A stretch of 64,000 bases of DNA from Bostrychus sinensis (Eukaryota > Chordata > Actinopteri > Gobiiformes > Eleotridae). The stretch lies in the NCBI GenBank assembly GCA_020698575.1, contig CM036254.1:27928526-27992525 (forward strand), in the 5' to 3' direction. Shown here piece by piece: positions 1-10,910 of this stretch (position 1 is the first letter of the stretch; each line of letters begins with the position of its first letter). A model generated the notes under the pieces. It searched no databases. It was not told where the DNA came from and worked only from the letters and a program-made list of their open reading frames with translations. A program made the position numbers and the translations under genes.

Positions 1-900
1 GTGGGCTGAAAACAACACTTGCAAGTATGATTGTCCTGGACCCGGAGTCACGGAATTCTCGAGAGAAAGTGGCAAACAACAACCTAAACAATGGCTTTAT
101 TTCTCAATTTTTGTTATGGGAGAGCAGCCAAATAAAAAAAAAAAGGGGAAAAGGAAAATGAAAGTAAAGCTGAGCGAGGGATCATGTAGACGCTTACTGA
201 ACCCGTGAGTATTGAGGAAAATAAGGCAAAAGCAGCAAAGAAATGACAAAAAAAAAAAAATTAAAAAAAAAAATCCGGTTTAACAAACAAAACAAAAACA
301 GAACAGGTCTTCTATAAAAAGCCTTGTCCTCTGCAAAAGTATAAATGAGTGTAATTCATCAGTATTATATATCACTTTTCTAGACACTCCAAGTTGCTTT
401 ACAAACTTGGAGCAAACCAGACACCAAAAATGACTTTAAAAGGAAGTACTGAACAAGTGTTTTACTCATTCATCTAAATATTAATAAACGTACAAAAGCA
501 TATACATTCATATACTTTCAGAAGTATTTTCTTATGTATGATCTGAAGCTAAATCCAGTTATTTGTATTAACTAAAAGGATGTCTTCCCAATTGCTTCAT
601 TCTTGCCCTGTTTATTATTGGAAATCATTGACATTTGATATTGTCCAACGTTTGCTTTTCGGAGAGGACCAAATGTAAATACAATATTGGATGTTGACAT
701 GAATCTGCTGACACAAGTCTGTGTACATCCTGGCCTTTTGCTGAGAGGGGACTTCCTGTCTTCAGCCATGCTTTTCCTGCCAAGACGAGGGTTATCTGAA
801 GAGAGACAGATCGGTACTTTCCTCCAAAATGAACCAAGTTTCAACAGTTCAAGAAAATAAGCTTGGCTGTTTTGTTTTTTTTAATTTGTGGAAGAAGTTG
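1..900. other. AT-rich DNA, mostly featureless, with a SINE 3' end
   Basis: No gene was seen. Poly(A) runs occur at 137-148, 248-260 and 263-273. Positions about 353-430 carry the sequence cacttttctagacactccaag, the reverse complement of the 3' end of the tRNA-derived SINE family described at 45344. Short ORFs at 572-844 on the minus strand look random. Confidence 0.5.
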
Positions 901-926
901 GAGATGTTTATATTGCGCCAGAGACA

Positions 927-1115
927 CAAGGCAGCAATTCTTTTAAAAAGCAGCTGAAGAGACTTTTATTTAGACAAGCTTTTACTTGACAGGGTTTAAT
1001 GTTTAGTTTTAATTTTATTGTTTTTGGTGGTGTTGTTATGATGTTCTTTTCTGCACTTTGTAAAGCACTTTGTAATTTTTATAAGTGAAAGGTGCTATAT
1101 AAATAAAGCGTATTT
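927..1115 (+). repeat. LINE 3' end (L2/CR1-like), C-terminal RT tail and UTR
   Basis: Positions 936-989 read NSFKKQLKRLLFRQAFT and a stop, the C-terminus of a non-LTR retrotransposon ORF2. It is nearly the same sequence as the minus-strand copy ending at 10442. The downstream 3' UTR contains gcactttgtaaagcactttg and a ctatataaataaagc tail motif. The copy is truncated at its 5' side, as is normal for LINEs. Confidence 0.7.
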
Positions 1116-2811
1116 ACTTTATTTAGATTTTAAGCAAATAAATACAGGCTTTCACACTCACACCCACACTCACCCATTAAATATGGTACCACAATATTAC
1201 AGTATGTAGTATTCTGTAAATAACATCAGAAAGAAACATGTATTATTTACAAAGGGCCCATAGCTTTATATTACATTTGCAGAGATATCAGTTCCATTTG
1301 AGCAAAAACTCATTTTTGTATTATGTTTTAAAAGCATATTATTACTTGTTATTTTTGCTATTAGATCAAATTAGATTAGTTTATTTGAAGGGGACAAAAC
1401 ATTTTCATAAAACACATGATAATGCATGAGTAAAAAAGCCAGAATTAGCTAAAATGCTCTTTTTCTGTAGTCCCCTGGCTTTGATGTTAAAAAAGCTGTA
1501 AAATACATTAATAGGACAGCACAGACATACACAGTAGAGACATGATACTAAGGACTAAAAACTTTTTCTGCTATTGGTAATTGTTTAAAGTGATTTAAAC
1601 ATAGGCTTAATTCTTTTTCGGCTTTGAAAATAAACATCTTCCCCAGCAAAATATAATGATATTCAGCATAAAAACACCTAATATAATGTTATGTGGTGTT
1701 ATTTTGAACCCTATCCCCAAAGACATCAGCCACGCTCGGACACATAGCCCAAAATTTAGACATAAAACAAGTGCATCTGGTCCTCCTCCTCCACCTCACA
1801 GAATCTACAGTGAGGAAGAAGAGGAGGACCTGATGCTGTTTGATAAAAAACAAAATATTGCTTTTTCAATTATCATTTAGTTCAAACATTAGCAGTAGAT
1901 ATAATGTATTAATCTGTTTGCCACCCTTTAAATTATCCATTATCCCCCTTACCTCCTTGAAAATGAACCATTCAAATTGACGATCCTATAATGTTACAAT
2001 CAGTTCCTATTCGAGTCTCCCCAGCATTAGTGTAACCATGACTTTGACTTTAACTTCCCATGGGATGTGTTGAGGGTAAATGGGAAGCCTGGACTCATGA
2101 CATCCTGTGCCCTCATTGAGATGATTGAAAAGAAATTGCCCTTAGTCGCTGTGTCCACCTTTATATACAGTCCAAGGTTGAGCCCTCTCGCATCCCCTCT
2201 CCCTCTTCCCCGCAGCATCTTGGCCAGCAAGTTTGCCTGTTCAGCACAATGCATTATGGGATCCCTGCGCTTATAATCCGAGGGTTAATAAACGGAGTGT
2301 AGCCATACCTTCCCCGCAGCCATTACGAGCGCTCGGCCGACACACGGAGACAGCTGGCACATCCCAATTACCTTGTGTTTCTGAAGCCTGGACGTCACTC
2401 TGGTGCTGTTATGAGATCTGACCTTGTGCGCAAGGCAGTGTGTGTGTGTGTGTTGTGTTGATATAAGCCTAAAGGAGAAACGCAATGACCACACTTAAAA
2501 AGGAAGGCTCTGGCATCCACATCTTACTGTACTGGGGCATGCACACAGTCCAGTGACAGAGCAAGACCTGCAGCAAATGATTTAAGAGCTGGACCAAACC
2601 GATCAATATTTTAGCACATATGAAATCCAGAAATGCCGTCTGGGGTGTATTTCAAGTGACAGGAATGTGGGCTGTAGAATAAGCGCAGTATAAAACATTA
2701 GGTGCTCATATCTTTGTGCATTTGTTTACAGCTTGGATTCTTTTTGGACATTTGTGCAGAGGCATGCCAGAAGTTTTTGGATGCTGACTGTTACAAAGTG
2801 TTTGTCTTCTT
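1116..2811. other. No gene seen; GC-richer island at about 2010-2460
   Basis: 1116-2010 is AT-rich and without recognisable features. About 2010-2460 is richer in GC than its surroundings, with several short overlapping ORFs on both strands, a gcattatgggatccc stretch, and a short TG run at 2438-2454. I did not recognise a coding exon. Conserved non-coding DNA is one possibility. Confidence 0.3.
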
Positions 2812-3450
2812 TCATTGCAGCTTTTCTGTTCTGGGGTCGCCACAGCAAGTCATCTGCCTCCTAGTGCAGTGTTTCCCAACCAGGGGCACAAGAGACCCTC
2901 AGGGGTACCCAAGTACTTTGCTGGGGGTACTTGGAGTTCAAGCTCAAGTGTCTCATTGACTGCTAAAAATGAGAGAAAGAATTAATTTAATAGTAGCAAA
3001 GTAACAGGAAAGTTATTCTTTTTATTGTAGCATTATGTAGTAATAACTTGAGATGCATTGCCATGGGTGCAGCCATATTTATCTTTATCTATTTGTTTTT
3101 TACCTTTTAATGTCTTGCATTCAATGTAAGATGCAAATGAAAAGTAGGGTCTACTATCTTGTCTTAGATGTTGTATGGTGTGTGTGAGAGTGTATTTTTT
3201 GAGGGCATTGAAGGTAAATGTGCACCGTTCGTGGACAAAGTTTTTTGTATTTGTATTTATATTATTCTGTTACCACTTTTTGAAGAAAAATCAACATGAG
3301 TGAGGAGGGTACTCATGTTGTGACACATAGACCAGGGGGGACATGAGACAAAAAATCTAGGAACCACTGTCCTAGTGTGTTGTGATTTGCATGTTGATTA
3401 GGCATAGTTTTCACCCCAGATTCCTTTTCTGATGTAACACTCTCTATCAT
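2812..3450. repeat. SINE-like repeat interrupted by a hAT-type element
   Basis: 2812-2866 (ctggggtcgccacagcaagt and neighbours) and 3370-3450 (ggcatagttttcaccccag and neighbours) are two halves of a common fish repeat. A related copy lies at 44235-44340 (ggcgtcaccacagcaaac). The halves are separated by the 503 bp element at 2867-3369, so the SINE-like copy is older than the insertion. Confidence 0.6.
2867..3369. mobile_element. Non-autonomous hAT-type element with perfect 8-bp TSD
   Basis: The element starts CAGTGTTTCCCAACC and ends GGAACCACTG, terminal inverted repeats of the CAGTGGTTCCCAACC type. It is flanked by perfect 8-bp direct repeats TCCTAGTG at 2859-2866 and 3370-3377. An 8-bp duplication with CAG ends is the mark of the hAT superfamily. 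At 503 bp it lacks any transposase ORF and would depend on an enzyme supplied elsewhere. Confidence 0.85.
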
Positions 3451-3504
3451 GGTCGTACACCCCAAAGAGCTCACAGAGGTCTGGACTTGGGTATTTTTCT
3501 AATA

Positions 3505-3555
3505 CTAGACTAAACCAGATCTAAACCAGGACTAAACCAGGTCTAAACCAGAACG
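3505..3555. repeat. Short CTAAACCAG minisatellite
   Basis: Five imperfect copies of a 9-12 bp unit with the core CTAAACCAG occur head to tail. The reverse complement, CTGGTTTAG, is the unit of the longer arrays at 37620-37800 and 49830-51662. Confidence 0.7.
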
Positions 3556-3771
3556 CTCAGACTCATAGCTCTATATACATAGACACATGAAACCAGGAAG
3601 TACTGTGGCACGTTTTTAAAGCCCATACACCGTCATTGGACTCATTCTGATCATTTCTGTGCATCACTTGCCATCACTACGAATCAGTCAGGTTATTTAT
3701 CTATGTGTTATGCTTGTTATGCGTCATGCTGCTAATAGCTGTGCTAATTAGCCATAAAATGTTTTTTTTTT

Positions 3772-4405
3772 TTGTTTTTGATTGACATTAACACTAGCCA
3801 ACTGGCCAAATGCATGTAGATTTTCATTTTGGCTAACACAAATACTCCCACTGTCACTTTGGCTGGTTTAATTTTATGAATACCTATTTTAACTTTAAAT
3901 GTTAAGCCTGATTTTATGTTGCCCTGCTTGAGTGTGCATCATTTAGTATGTAACATTTTTTATTGTTGTAGAAGAGCTGATGATTAAGCGTATTCTCTAA
4001 AAATGCCCAGACAAGCCCTTAGTTAATTAGTTCTTGTGATAGCTCAAAAGATTAAGACACATGTCACATGAAAACATGTTTAATAACAATAATTTTGTCA
4101 GGATGGATCATGGTCTGTGTAGTTTAAACTGTTTTTTTTTTTTTTTTACCATTCCACTGCAAGTCCACAACAATATTATAAGACTTTTGATATTGCAATA
4201 TAACAATGTTGCCAATATTGTTACATTAATTTATTCTGTCAAGGTGAACTAGTTTTGTTTTTGTTTTGTTTTTTATCCCTAACCAAATCTCACATTTCTT
4301 TAACTTCTTAACTTCTTTAATTAAATTGTGGCTAGTAAGGCAGTAATTTGACTTTTGACAAATAGTAATGTTGGCCAGTGAGCAAAAAAGTAAGTGTCTG
4401 CTGCT
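3772..4405. mobile_element. Degraded hAT-type element, same family as 5224-5684
   Basis: The left part contains ttaacactagccaactggcc, shared with the copy at 5224. The right part near 4330-4405 contains a gtggctagtaaggc motif and gttggccagtgagcaaaaaa, matching the right end of that copy. The boundaries are approximate because both termini are eroded and no duplication could be read. Confidence 0.55.
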
Positions 4406-5215
4406 ATGAAATATTTAGATGGTTATATCGCTGATTATTATATATTTCCAAATCTAGATAACCTACGGTATTTAATGAACAAGGAAGGCCTCTAATTAGT
4501 TATTGTAGGATAAATAAATTTCCTCCAGACCTTGCCTTAAAATTGGTCAAATTGGTACTTATTCTTAAAAGCTCAATACATTAACTAGCTTAATGCAGAG
4601 CTAATTAGCCTAGTTGTTTGTGATTAATGAGTATATATGGTTTAATTGCAATCAAGTAAAAACACCATTACTTTAAACTAACAACGATAGATTTTCATTC
4701 AAATTCCTGTTCGGGTCAATGTCCCATTAGCTTTTACCAATCGCCCCATTTGTCACTGCGTAGACAAACCCCCTTACACAAAAAAATAATTTCATAAAGC
4801 ACACAGAGGAGTTTTCCCAATAACCTTGTAAACTTTTGGAGTTGAAGTGTGCTGGCCCTGTCCTGTAATATTAGTGTTTTTTCGGCAGTAGGGGCTCTAA
4901 GGTGCTCATGTCCACGGTGCTGGGGTTATGGCGGACAAACACGGTGGAAGTTATTAGCTTGCAGTGTATGAGGAGACCCCGATCCCCAGTCTGAAATGTC
5001 GGCAGTACTCGAGCAGCAGGTAAAACAGCCTTTACAATGTCTAACAAGTCACTGAGGGAGTTTTCCTCCGGCAACAGAACAAATGTATAGCTCTGCTTCA
5101 GCTTGTGTCTGTGTGTTTTAGGGAGGGTTGTAGGTAAAAATGTGGCCTATTAAAACATGATTTGGCTATAGGGAGCACATACACATTTCCTTTACATACT
5201 AACCAGGTTTGCGGC
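4406..5215. other. No gene seen
   Basis: AT-rich DNA with no recognisable feature. A 67-codon minus-strand ORF at 4871-5074 has no family resemblance that I recognise. Confidence 0.4.
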
Positions 5216-5223
5216 GTGGTGCA

Positions 5224-5684
5224 AAGGGCTTAACATTAACACTAGCCAACTGGCCAAATGTGGATGGTTCTCCATTTTGGCTGGGGACACACTGACTTCC
5301 ACTACCCACTCTGGCTGGTTGGATTTTATCTATATTTTTTATGACAATTTTAGGCCTGAATTTCTGTGGTTAGGGTTAACCGTTTTCATGATTACATTTA
5401 GAGTAATTCACCAGGATTAGGGAAAAGCAGGCTTAAGTGACATATATCAATACATGCAAAAAGAGAACATTTATTCTATTTATTTAAGTTATCTAGTTGA
5501 TTGTAAAAGATTGTAAAACTAAAGTTTACATTTCTTGTCACTTATCATAAAGCCTACTATATAATAAACATATCAACATTTCAACTAACTAAACTGTGGC
5601 CAGTGAAAACCTTAACTGGCTAGTAACTTTGGAAAAAGATGAGTCACAGTGGCCAGTGGGCAGAAAAGTTAATGTCAAACCCTG
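5224..5684. mobile_element. Non-autonomous hAT-type element with perfect 8-bp TSD
   Basis: The element runs from AAGGGCTTAACATTAAC to GTTAATGTCAAACCCTG. The right end inverted (CAGGGTTTGACATTAAC) matches the left. It is flanked by perfect 8-bp repeats GTGGTGCA at 5216-5223 and 5685-5692. Subterminal ggccaactggcc/tggccagtgg motifs recur at both ends. It is 461 bp and has no transposase coding capacity. Confidence 0.82.
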
Positions 5685-6243
5685 GTGGTGCATAAGCTTT
5701 GGCCACCATTAAGGTGGCTTATTTGTGCGTAAGTACTCGTGGTCCACCATTTGCCTCATGGACAGATATGGTTCTGGTTTCTTAGTACCTCTGTTTGTAG
5801 CTGGAAATAAGCACACAATAATTTGTCCCTCTGCTGCAAAAAGATGTGTGAACATTTTAATAACCAGTGGTTATGTCTGTGACCATAGGAAGCTTACAGG
5901 CAGTTATGTATAACAGCATAAAATTTTTGCTTGTTCTTTTCCGTTGCCTAGAGACATGTGTCTTTGACTGGGGCTCCATCATCCTCCCTTTATTCAGACT
6001 TACCCCCAATTTACACCACTCAACAGCAGCATGGAACAACACCTTCATATCACCTGTGTATACACTGCTTTCTATTTTACTCAGTCAGACAATTCACACC
6101 GGCAACAACTCAAGCATGTACCAAGTATGACTTGCCATGTTGTTCCACTCAAGATAGGTTGGAGTTCTATTTTTTGAGCAGCATTGTCACAATCAAAAAT
6201 ACATGAAATAAGCACCCACAATCAAAAGAAACATCTGCTACAC

Positions 6244-6669
6244 CAGGGATCTGCAACCTTTTGGATCCAAAGAGCCAATTGTTCCCAAAAATACAAGAGT
6301 TGAAACTCTAAAAAGCAGCCACCAATTTTAATGCACAAAAGTTGCTTAGTCTATAACTGAAATACAGCATATGGGTGGAAACTAACAAATAACTGTGTTA
6401 AATACTGCACTGATTATCTCACTCAGAGAACTCAAGTTACATCCTGTAACTATTTCTCGGCGCTCATGTGTCACTCAGTCTGTGTGACAACTGAGGCTAA
6501 AACAGTTTATTATACAAGTTTAACAGTCCATAGCATATACCAGAAAATTGACAAGATGAAGCAGATACAGGTTGTTTTATAGCTGTCTACTTATTCCTAA
6601 TCCAGATGTCAGATGGCCAAGGAGCCGCAGGAGCAGGGCTAAAGAGCCGCATGTGGTTGCAGAAGACTA
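6244..6669. mobile_element. hAT-type element of the CAGGGGTCTGCAACC family
   Basis: The left end is CAGGGATCTGCAACCTTTTG. The right end carries ggttgcagaagacta, its degraded inverted repeat. The flanks TGCTACAC and CGCTACTC agree at 6 of 8 positions, consistent with an old 8-bp duplication. Relatives occur at 16324-16740 (same strand) and about 56460-56722 (opposite strand). The interior repeats aaagagcc motifs near both ends. Confidence 0.75.
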
Positions 6670-6773
6670 CGCTACTCTATCAAAATTGGCTCATTTAGCT
6701 GTAATGTAAACATTCTGTGCACATCCCACAGGAACGGCTCTGTAGTCCTTGGCGTTAGTGTGACACTTTTAAG

Positions 6774-7100
6774 TAGGGCTGGGACTCACAGGGCACCCCA
6801 TGATACGATAACCGATAATATGGCGATATTTTGTGATAATTGATATATTGCACTTGATAACCTATGATATAGTTTGACATTTGTTGTTGTTAGTTTGACA
6901 TTTAATGCATACTTATTTAGAGATATTTATATCTGTGTCACAGTATTGGGCAAACCAAGGGCCCTCTACAGTCCTGGCAGAATTCTTGACAACTTTTGGC
7001 CCACAATTGACTATGAAAGCAGAGTAACACCATAGCACCATTATTATGTATACATCACTATTATTGCAATATATCATAAAATGTTTTTTGCCCAGCCCTA
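6774..7100. mobile_element. Short hAT-type element, TAGGGCTGGG ends
   Basis: Terminal inverted repeats TAGGGCTGGG and CCCAGCCCTA bound a 327 bp AT-rich element with many gatat/gata-type motifs. The flanks CTTTTAAG (6766-6773) and ATTTTAAG (7101-7108) match at 7 of 8 bases, indicating an 8-bp target duplication. There is no coding capacity. Confidence 0.78.
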
Positions 7101-7940
7101 ATTTTAAGCAACTTTTAACATCTTTAACATCTTTAACATAAGGACAAAAATTGATTTAATTTTTAAATGTAGCATCCGGTGAGGACTCTATATTAGACAT
7201 GTCAGGCCACACCTTTTACTATGATGCAACACTGACTGTATAGAAGGCCCTACAAAAGAACACTGTTTATGTGATTGTTTTGCCGTTTGTGTTCTGGCTG
7301 CGCTGTTTGAGTCTGAGGGCTCCTCCAGTCCCGAGGCTCAGAGCTGAATAATGTGACAAGAGCTTGTGTGTGTAACAGTCTGCCTGCTGGTTACCCACTC
7401 AGCAGGACTCCTGGACCCTCACACTCCAACTGCCTTTCTCTGCCAGACACATCCACACACTTTCATTTGGGTTTCAACCAAAAAAACAAACGGCAATTTT
7501 CTATTTTTTTTTAACCTAAAAGGATGTAATGCATTACACTGCTATCCCTGTGGCGCCCTCCATCGATTTGTTTTGCAATGATATTGTGAGCGATGCATGG
7601 TCAAAATGTGCTGACCAGGGCAATTCTTTGAGCTTTTTCTACCAGGGCCGATATTTTGAGACCGGAGTGGAGGAAAAGTCAGGCTCGGATCATTACACAT
7701 CTTAACAGCAAACAGCTATAAACAACATTGGAAACATAGCAAGGATGAGAAATTTACAACCAGAATTTCATCACACATAAATCCTTATCTCGTGCAAACA
7801 TGTTGACAGTTAGAGCAGAAACAATTTATCAGCCATTTGAATAAGTTATTCCCTGCAGGTCATGAAAAAAAAAAAAAAAAAAAAAGCACTTGTCTGTATT
7901 TTAACCTAATTTTTTTCTTCATGTCTTTGCACCTGAACAG
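7101..7940. other. No gene seen upstream of first LRR exon
   Basis: Unremarkable intronic or flanking sequence. A long A run lies at 7866-7886. The final stretch before 7941 is pyrimidine-rich with a usable branch and acceptor region. No signal-peptide or LRR N-cap exon was found. Confidence 0.4.
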
Positions 7941-8012
7941 GAACCTGAGTAACAACAAGATCACCTTGTTAAGAAATGGCTCCTTCTACGGACTGGCTGC
8001 TCTGGAAAGGCT
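7941..8012 (+). CDS. adgra2: Coding exon: first leucine-rich repeat (ADGRA-type)
   Basis: This 72 bp exon is bounded by an acceptor ending in ctgaacag and a donor gtaagt. Its first base completes a leucine codon begun in the previous exon, and its last two bases (CT) begin the next leucine. The peptide starts NLSNNKITLL and continues RNGSFYGLAALER, a typical extracellular 24-residue LRR with the LxxNxI core. The NNKIT and NGSF motifs are those expected in the first LRR of GPR124/GPR125. NGSF also contains an N-glycosylation sequon. The LRRs lie in the extracellular N-terminal region. It is an isolated exon, with no recognisable exon in the 7.9 kb upstream and the next one 35 kb downstream. 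Another gene with 72-bp LRR exons is possible from this exon alone, but the whole series makes ADGRA much more likely. Confidence 0.88.
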
Positions 8013-8329
8013 GTAAGTACCAACAAATAACAGCCTTTCTATTCAGGTCTATGGAATCATTGGAAATGCCTAGTTTCAGCATTTTAAACCTTTTTTTGGC
8101 TTAATAATAAAATATCTTGATAATCTCTGTGACAAGTTAGCTTTCAATGCATGGGACTTTCAACATGTCAGAGGTTGAATATTTTACAATGAGATTACAA
8201 TTACAATTACAAAACAAGTAAAAAAAATATCAATTAAAATAAAAAAGTTAATTAATAAATACATAATAACTACTTAAAACGTGGAACTGTAAAGTGTTTA
8301 CCATTTGACAAGGTCATGATCTTTACGCC

Positions 8330-8410
8330 CGATGCCCTTCCTGGTGCAACCAGCCACATGCAGTGACTGGAGTAGGCAATGTCTGTCAAGTGAGTGTTGG
8401 TCCCATTACA
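8330..8410. repeat. SINE fragment
   Basis: The stretch gatgcccttcctggtgcaac and the following cagtgactggagtaggcaat match related strings at 37950-37990 and 44315-44360. It is part of the same SINE-like family, truncated at both ends. Confidence 0.55.
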
Positions 8411-8609
8411 ATATATATTACTATTGTATTGTAGATTCACGATTGCTTTGTTTGTCCCAAAGGAGATTTGTTTTGGATACAAATTTAAGTGTGTTTGTTT
8501 TGTTTTTCTTTTGTTTGTTTTTTGTTTTGTTTTTTGTTTGTTTTTAGAATGTTGTAAACTTAGGACTCCATGTTGGGTAACCTATACACATATCACATAG
8601 TCATAGAGC

Positions 8610-9300
8610 ATTTATATATTACAGTAATTTGCTATCAAACAGCCATCAGCCTTTAGCCATCTTCACCTCTCAGCTTAACCCGTATCGCTGCAGTAAATGT
8701 CTTAAACTGTATAATATAGAGCATCATATAGAGGCATTATGCAGCGGTGGATCAGGGAGGTCTGACAGTGTCCATGAATCCCACATCAGAAGAGAGAGGT
8801 CCCATAGGAGAAGAAGCGTGTGCGCGGCCTGATGATGAGGTCTGCCATAACCACCTCACCCCCTCCGAGGCAGACATTGATTGCTTTTGCCTCCTGTCCA
8901 GCCCCAACGATCACTGCTTCTCCACCTGCTGTTGACACTGACATTGGCTGATGACGACGAAAAAAAATAAATCAATTTGACAAAAGATAAGTCAGGCCTT
9001 CCCAGTCAATCCCCGAAAATGTAGGCATGTAACACTGGCAGTCCATCAGCAGAGAATATAACAGTCGGTCACACCCTGCATTTTAGATGCACAGCTGAAT
9101 TCATACTGGGAAAATGTCAGTGATACTAAGCAATGTAAAATGTCTCCTTACTGAACTAGTGCTTTAGGTCAGAATCTAGGCTACTATGTTTTTTTTTTTA
9201 GTTTGATGCATTTTTACATTGCATGCACAATACTCCTGCTGTTTAGAACATTAAAATAACTGAAAATCAAGGTCTACTTTAGTGTCAGTATCCAAAGAAA
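8610..9300. other. GC-richer unique island, no gene assigned
   Basis: About 8610-8940 stands out from AT-rich neighbours. It contains overlapping short ORFs in two frames and no repeat signature I recognise. It lies 600 bp downstream of the first LRR exon. It could be conserved regulatory DNA. I see no splice-framed LRR or other domain in it. 8940-9300 is featureless. Confidence 0.25.
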
Positions 9301-9575
9301 GGCTTTAAAGATGCACTGCGTACATTTTTTACCCCTTCTATTTGAGGAGAATGAAGTCCAAGCTCGTGGACATCCTTATAAACTGGAGTAATGGTGGCAG
9401 CAAGTCCAACTGGAAAGATAGAAATTTAAGTCCTGGCTCCAACTGCTTACACAGCAAAACAAAAGGAACAAGTTACAAAAAGTTACTTGCGTTGTCCCCT
9501 GATGTTGGAGGAAAGTACTATAGTGCTATAATACTATAATAGTGCTATTTACTATAAGTATATATTTGAAAAGGG

Positions 9576-9952
9576 GTACAGTGGCAGAGAAGTTAGTGTT
9601 CTCGCCTCCCAGCAAGGAGAATGTGGGTGCGATTCTTAGGTCGGCCGACGTATGAACACTGGGTGGAGTCTGCATGTCCTCCCCGTGTTAGCATGGGTTC
9701 TCTCTGGGTACTCCGGCTTCCTACCACCGTCCAAAGACATGCATGTGTTAGGTGAATTGGTGACTCTAAATTGCCCCTAGTGAATGAATGTGACAGTGAA
9801 TGCTTGTCTGCTGTGTCTGTCTCTGTGTCAGCCCTGCGACAAGCTGGCCCCTGTCCAGGGTGTACCCCACTTAAGGCCCAAAGTTACTGGGATAGGCTCC
9901 AGTCATCCGCGACCCTTAACAGGAATAAGCGGAAGAAGATGAATAAATGAAT
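9576..9952 (+). repeat. Near-complete SINE-like repeat with tRNA-like head
   Basis: The head (gtggcagagaagttagtgtt, then gtgggtgcgattc) resembles pol III A and B boxes. A body with ctctgggtactccggcttcc follows, then aattggtgactctaaattgc, then a tail ending in a aataagcggaagaagatgaa motif and ATGAAT repeats. Other copies or parts lie at 13955, 22890 and 32041 (head relatives), 23910, 40425, 48838, 53155 (reverse) and 56990. This is the most complete copy of the family in the window. Confidence 0.75.
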
Positions 9953-10080
9953 TTACTGTCAGTTACTGTGAAATGTTTTGACTTCAGCATAATGCTGTCA
10001 TTAGTAATAGTAAGTAAAGCCTTTTTTTTAATATTACATCTTTCTCAGACAGTCACAAAGTGCTTCTCAATAGTTTATTT

Positions 10081-10890
10081 TATTTATTTATTTATTTATT
10101 TATTTGACAGGGACCGTGTGCAAACACATTCATCTTACAAAAGAAGAGATGCTTTACACCAGATTTAGCTACGGCTAGCTTCCATCTGCAGTCCCAGGGC
10201 AGTTGGGCAATACAATAAAATACATATACAGACATTCAAACACCCATGTACATCCAAATCACATCCAAATCACATCCTCACCATAATCACACTACACATA
10301 ATCAACAGTTTTAAAATTTAAAATGACTACAGTACAGATATTACAAATATATAATCAGTGCTGAATAGAAGACATAAAATACAACATTTTAAAATACATA
10401 ATTTGGCAAACTACAATCAGTCAGCCCTAGGCCCATTGAAGCTAGAAAGCTTGTTTGTAAAAGAATTGTTTAAGTTGCCTTTTAAAAGCATTTACAGAGT
10501 CCAGTGTGCGCAGGGAAGGTGAGAGTTCCTTCCAGAGTCTGGGTGCAAAAGCTTGAAACGATCTGTCTCTTTGAGTCTTAAAACGAGTGCCAGGGGCCAT
10601 CAGCAGGTTCTGACCTGAAGACCTTGGACTACGGGAGGAGGTACAAGACTGGATCAGGTCTGAGACATAAGCAGGAGCCTGCCAATGTAAAGCTCTGAAA
10701 GTCAGGACCAAGATTTGCAAATTTATTCTGTAAGTGACCAGAAGCCAATAAGGGGACTTTATGATGGGGAATATACAGTGTCTTCTGATTGTGTGGGTCA
10801 GAAACCTTGCAGCAGAATTCTGCACCAGTTGCAGACGAGTCAGCTCCTTCTTATACAGACAGGTGAGCAGGCTGTGACAGGAGTCTAATC
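10081..10890 (-). mobile_element. L2/CR1-like LINE 3' end, minus strand
   Basis: Minus-strand positions 10825-10442 encode a 127-residue open C-terminal end of a non-LTR reverse transcriptase: MQNSAARFLT at the start, HWQAPAYVSDL in the middle, and FKRQLKQFFYKQAF at the stop. It is followed on that strand by a 3' UTR and a simple (AAAT)n tail at 10081-10111. The VQNAAARL-type and APxLWNxLP-type landmarks are typical of fish L2/CR1-group elements. The copy lacks the endonuclease and most of the RT domain, so it is a 5'-truncated insertion. Confidence 0.8.
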
Positions 10891-10910
10891 ATGAGCAATG
10901 ATAGATTATA

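Noticed and set aside
1..7940. Search for the signal-peptide and LRR N-cap exon
   Set aside because: No hydrophobic leader followed by a CxxxCxC-type cap ending in the right phase was seen.
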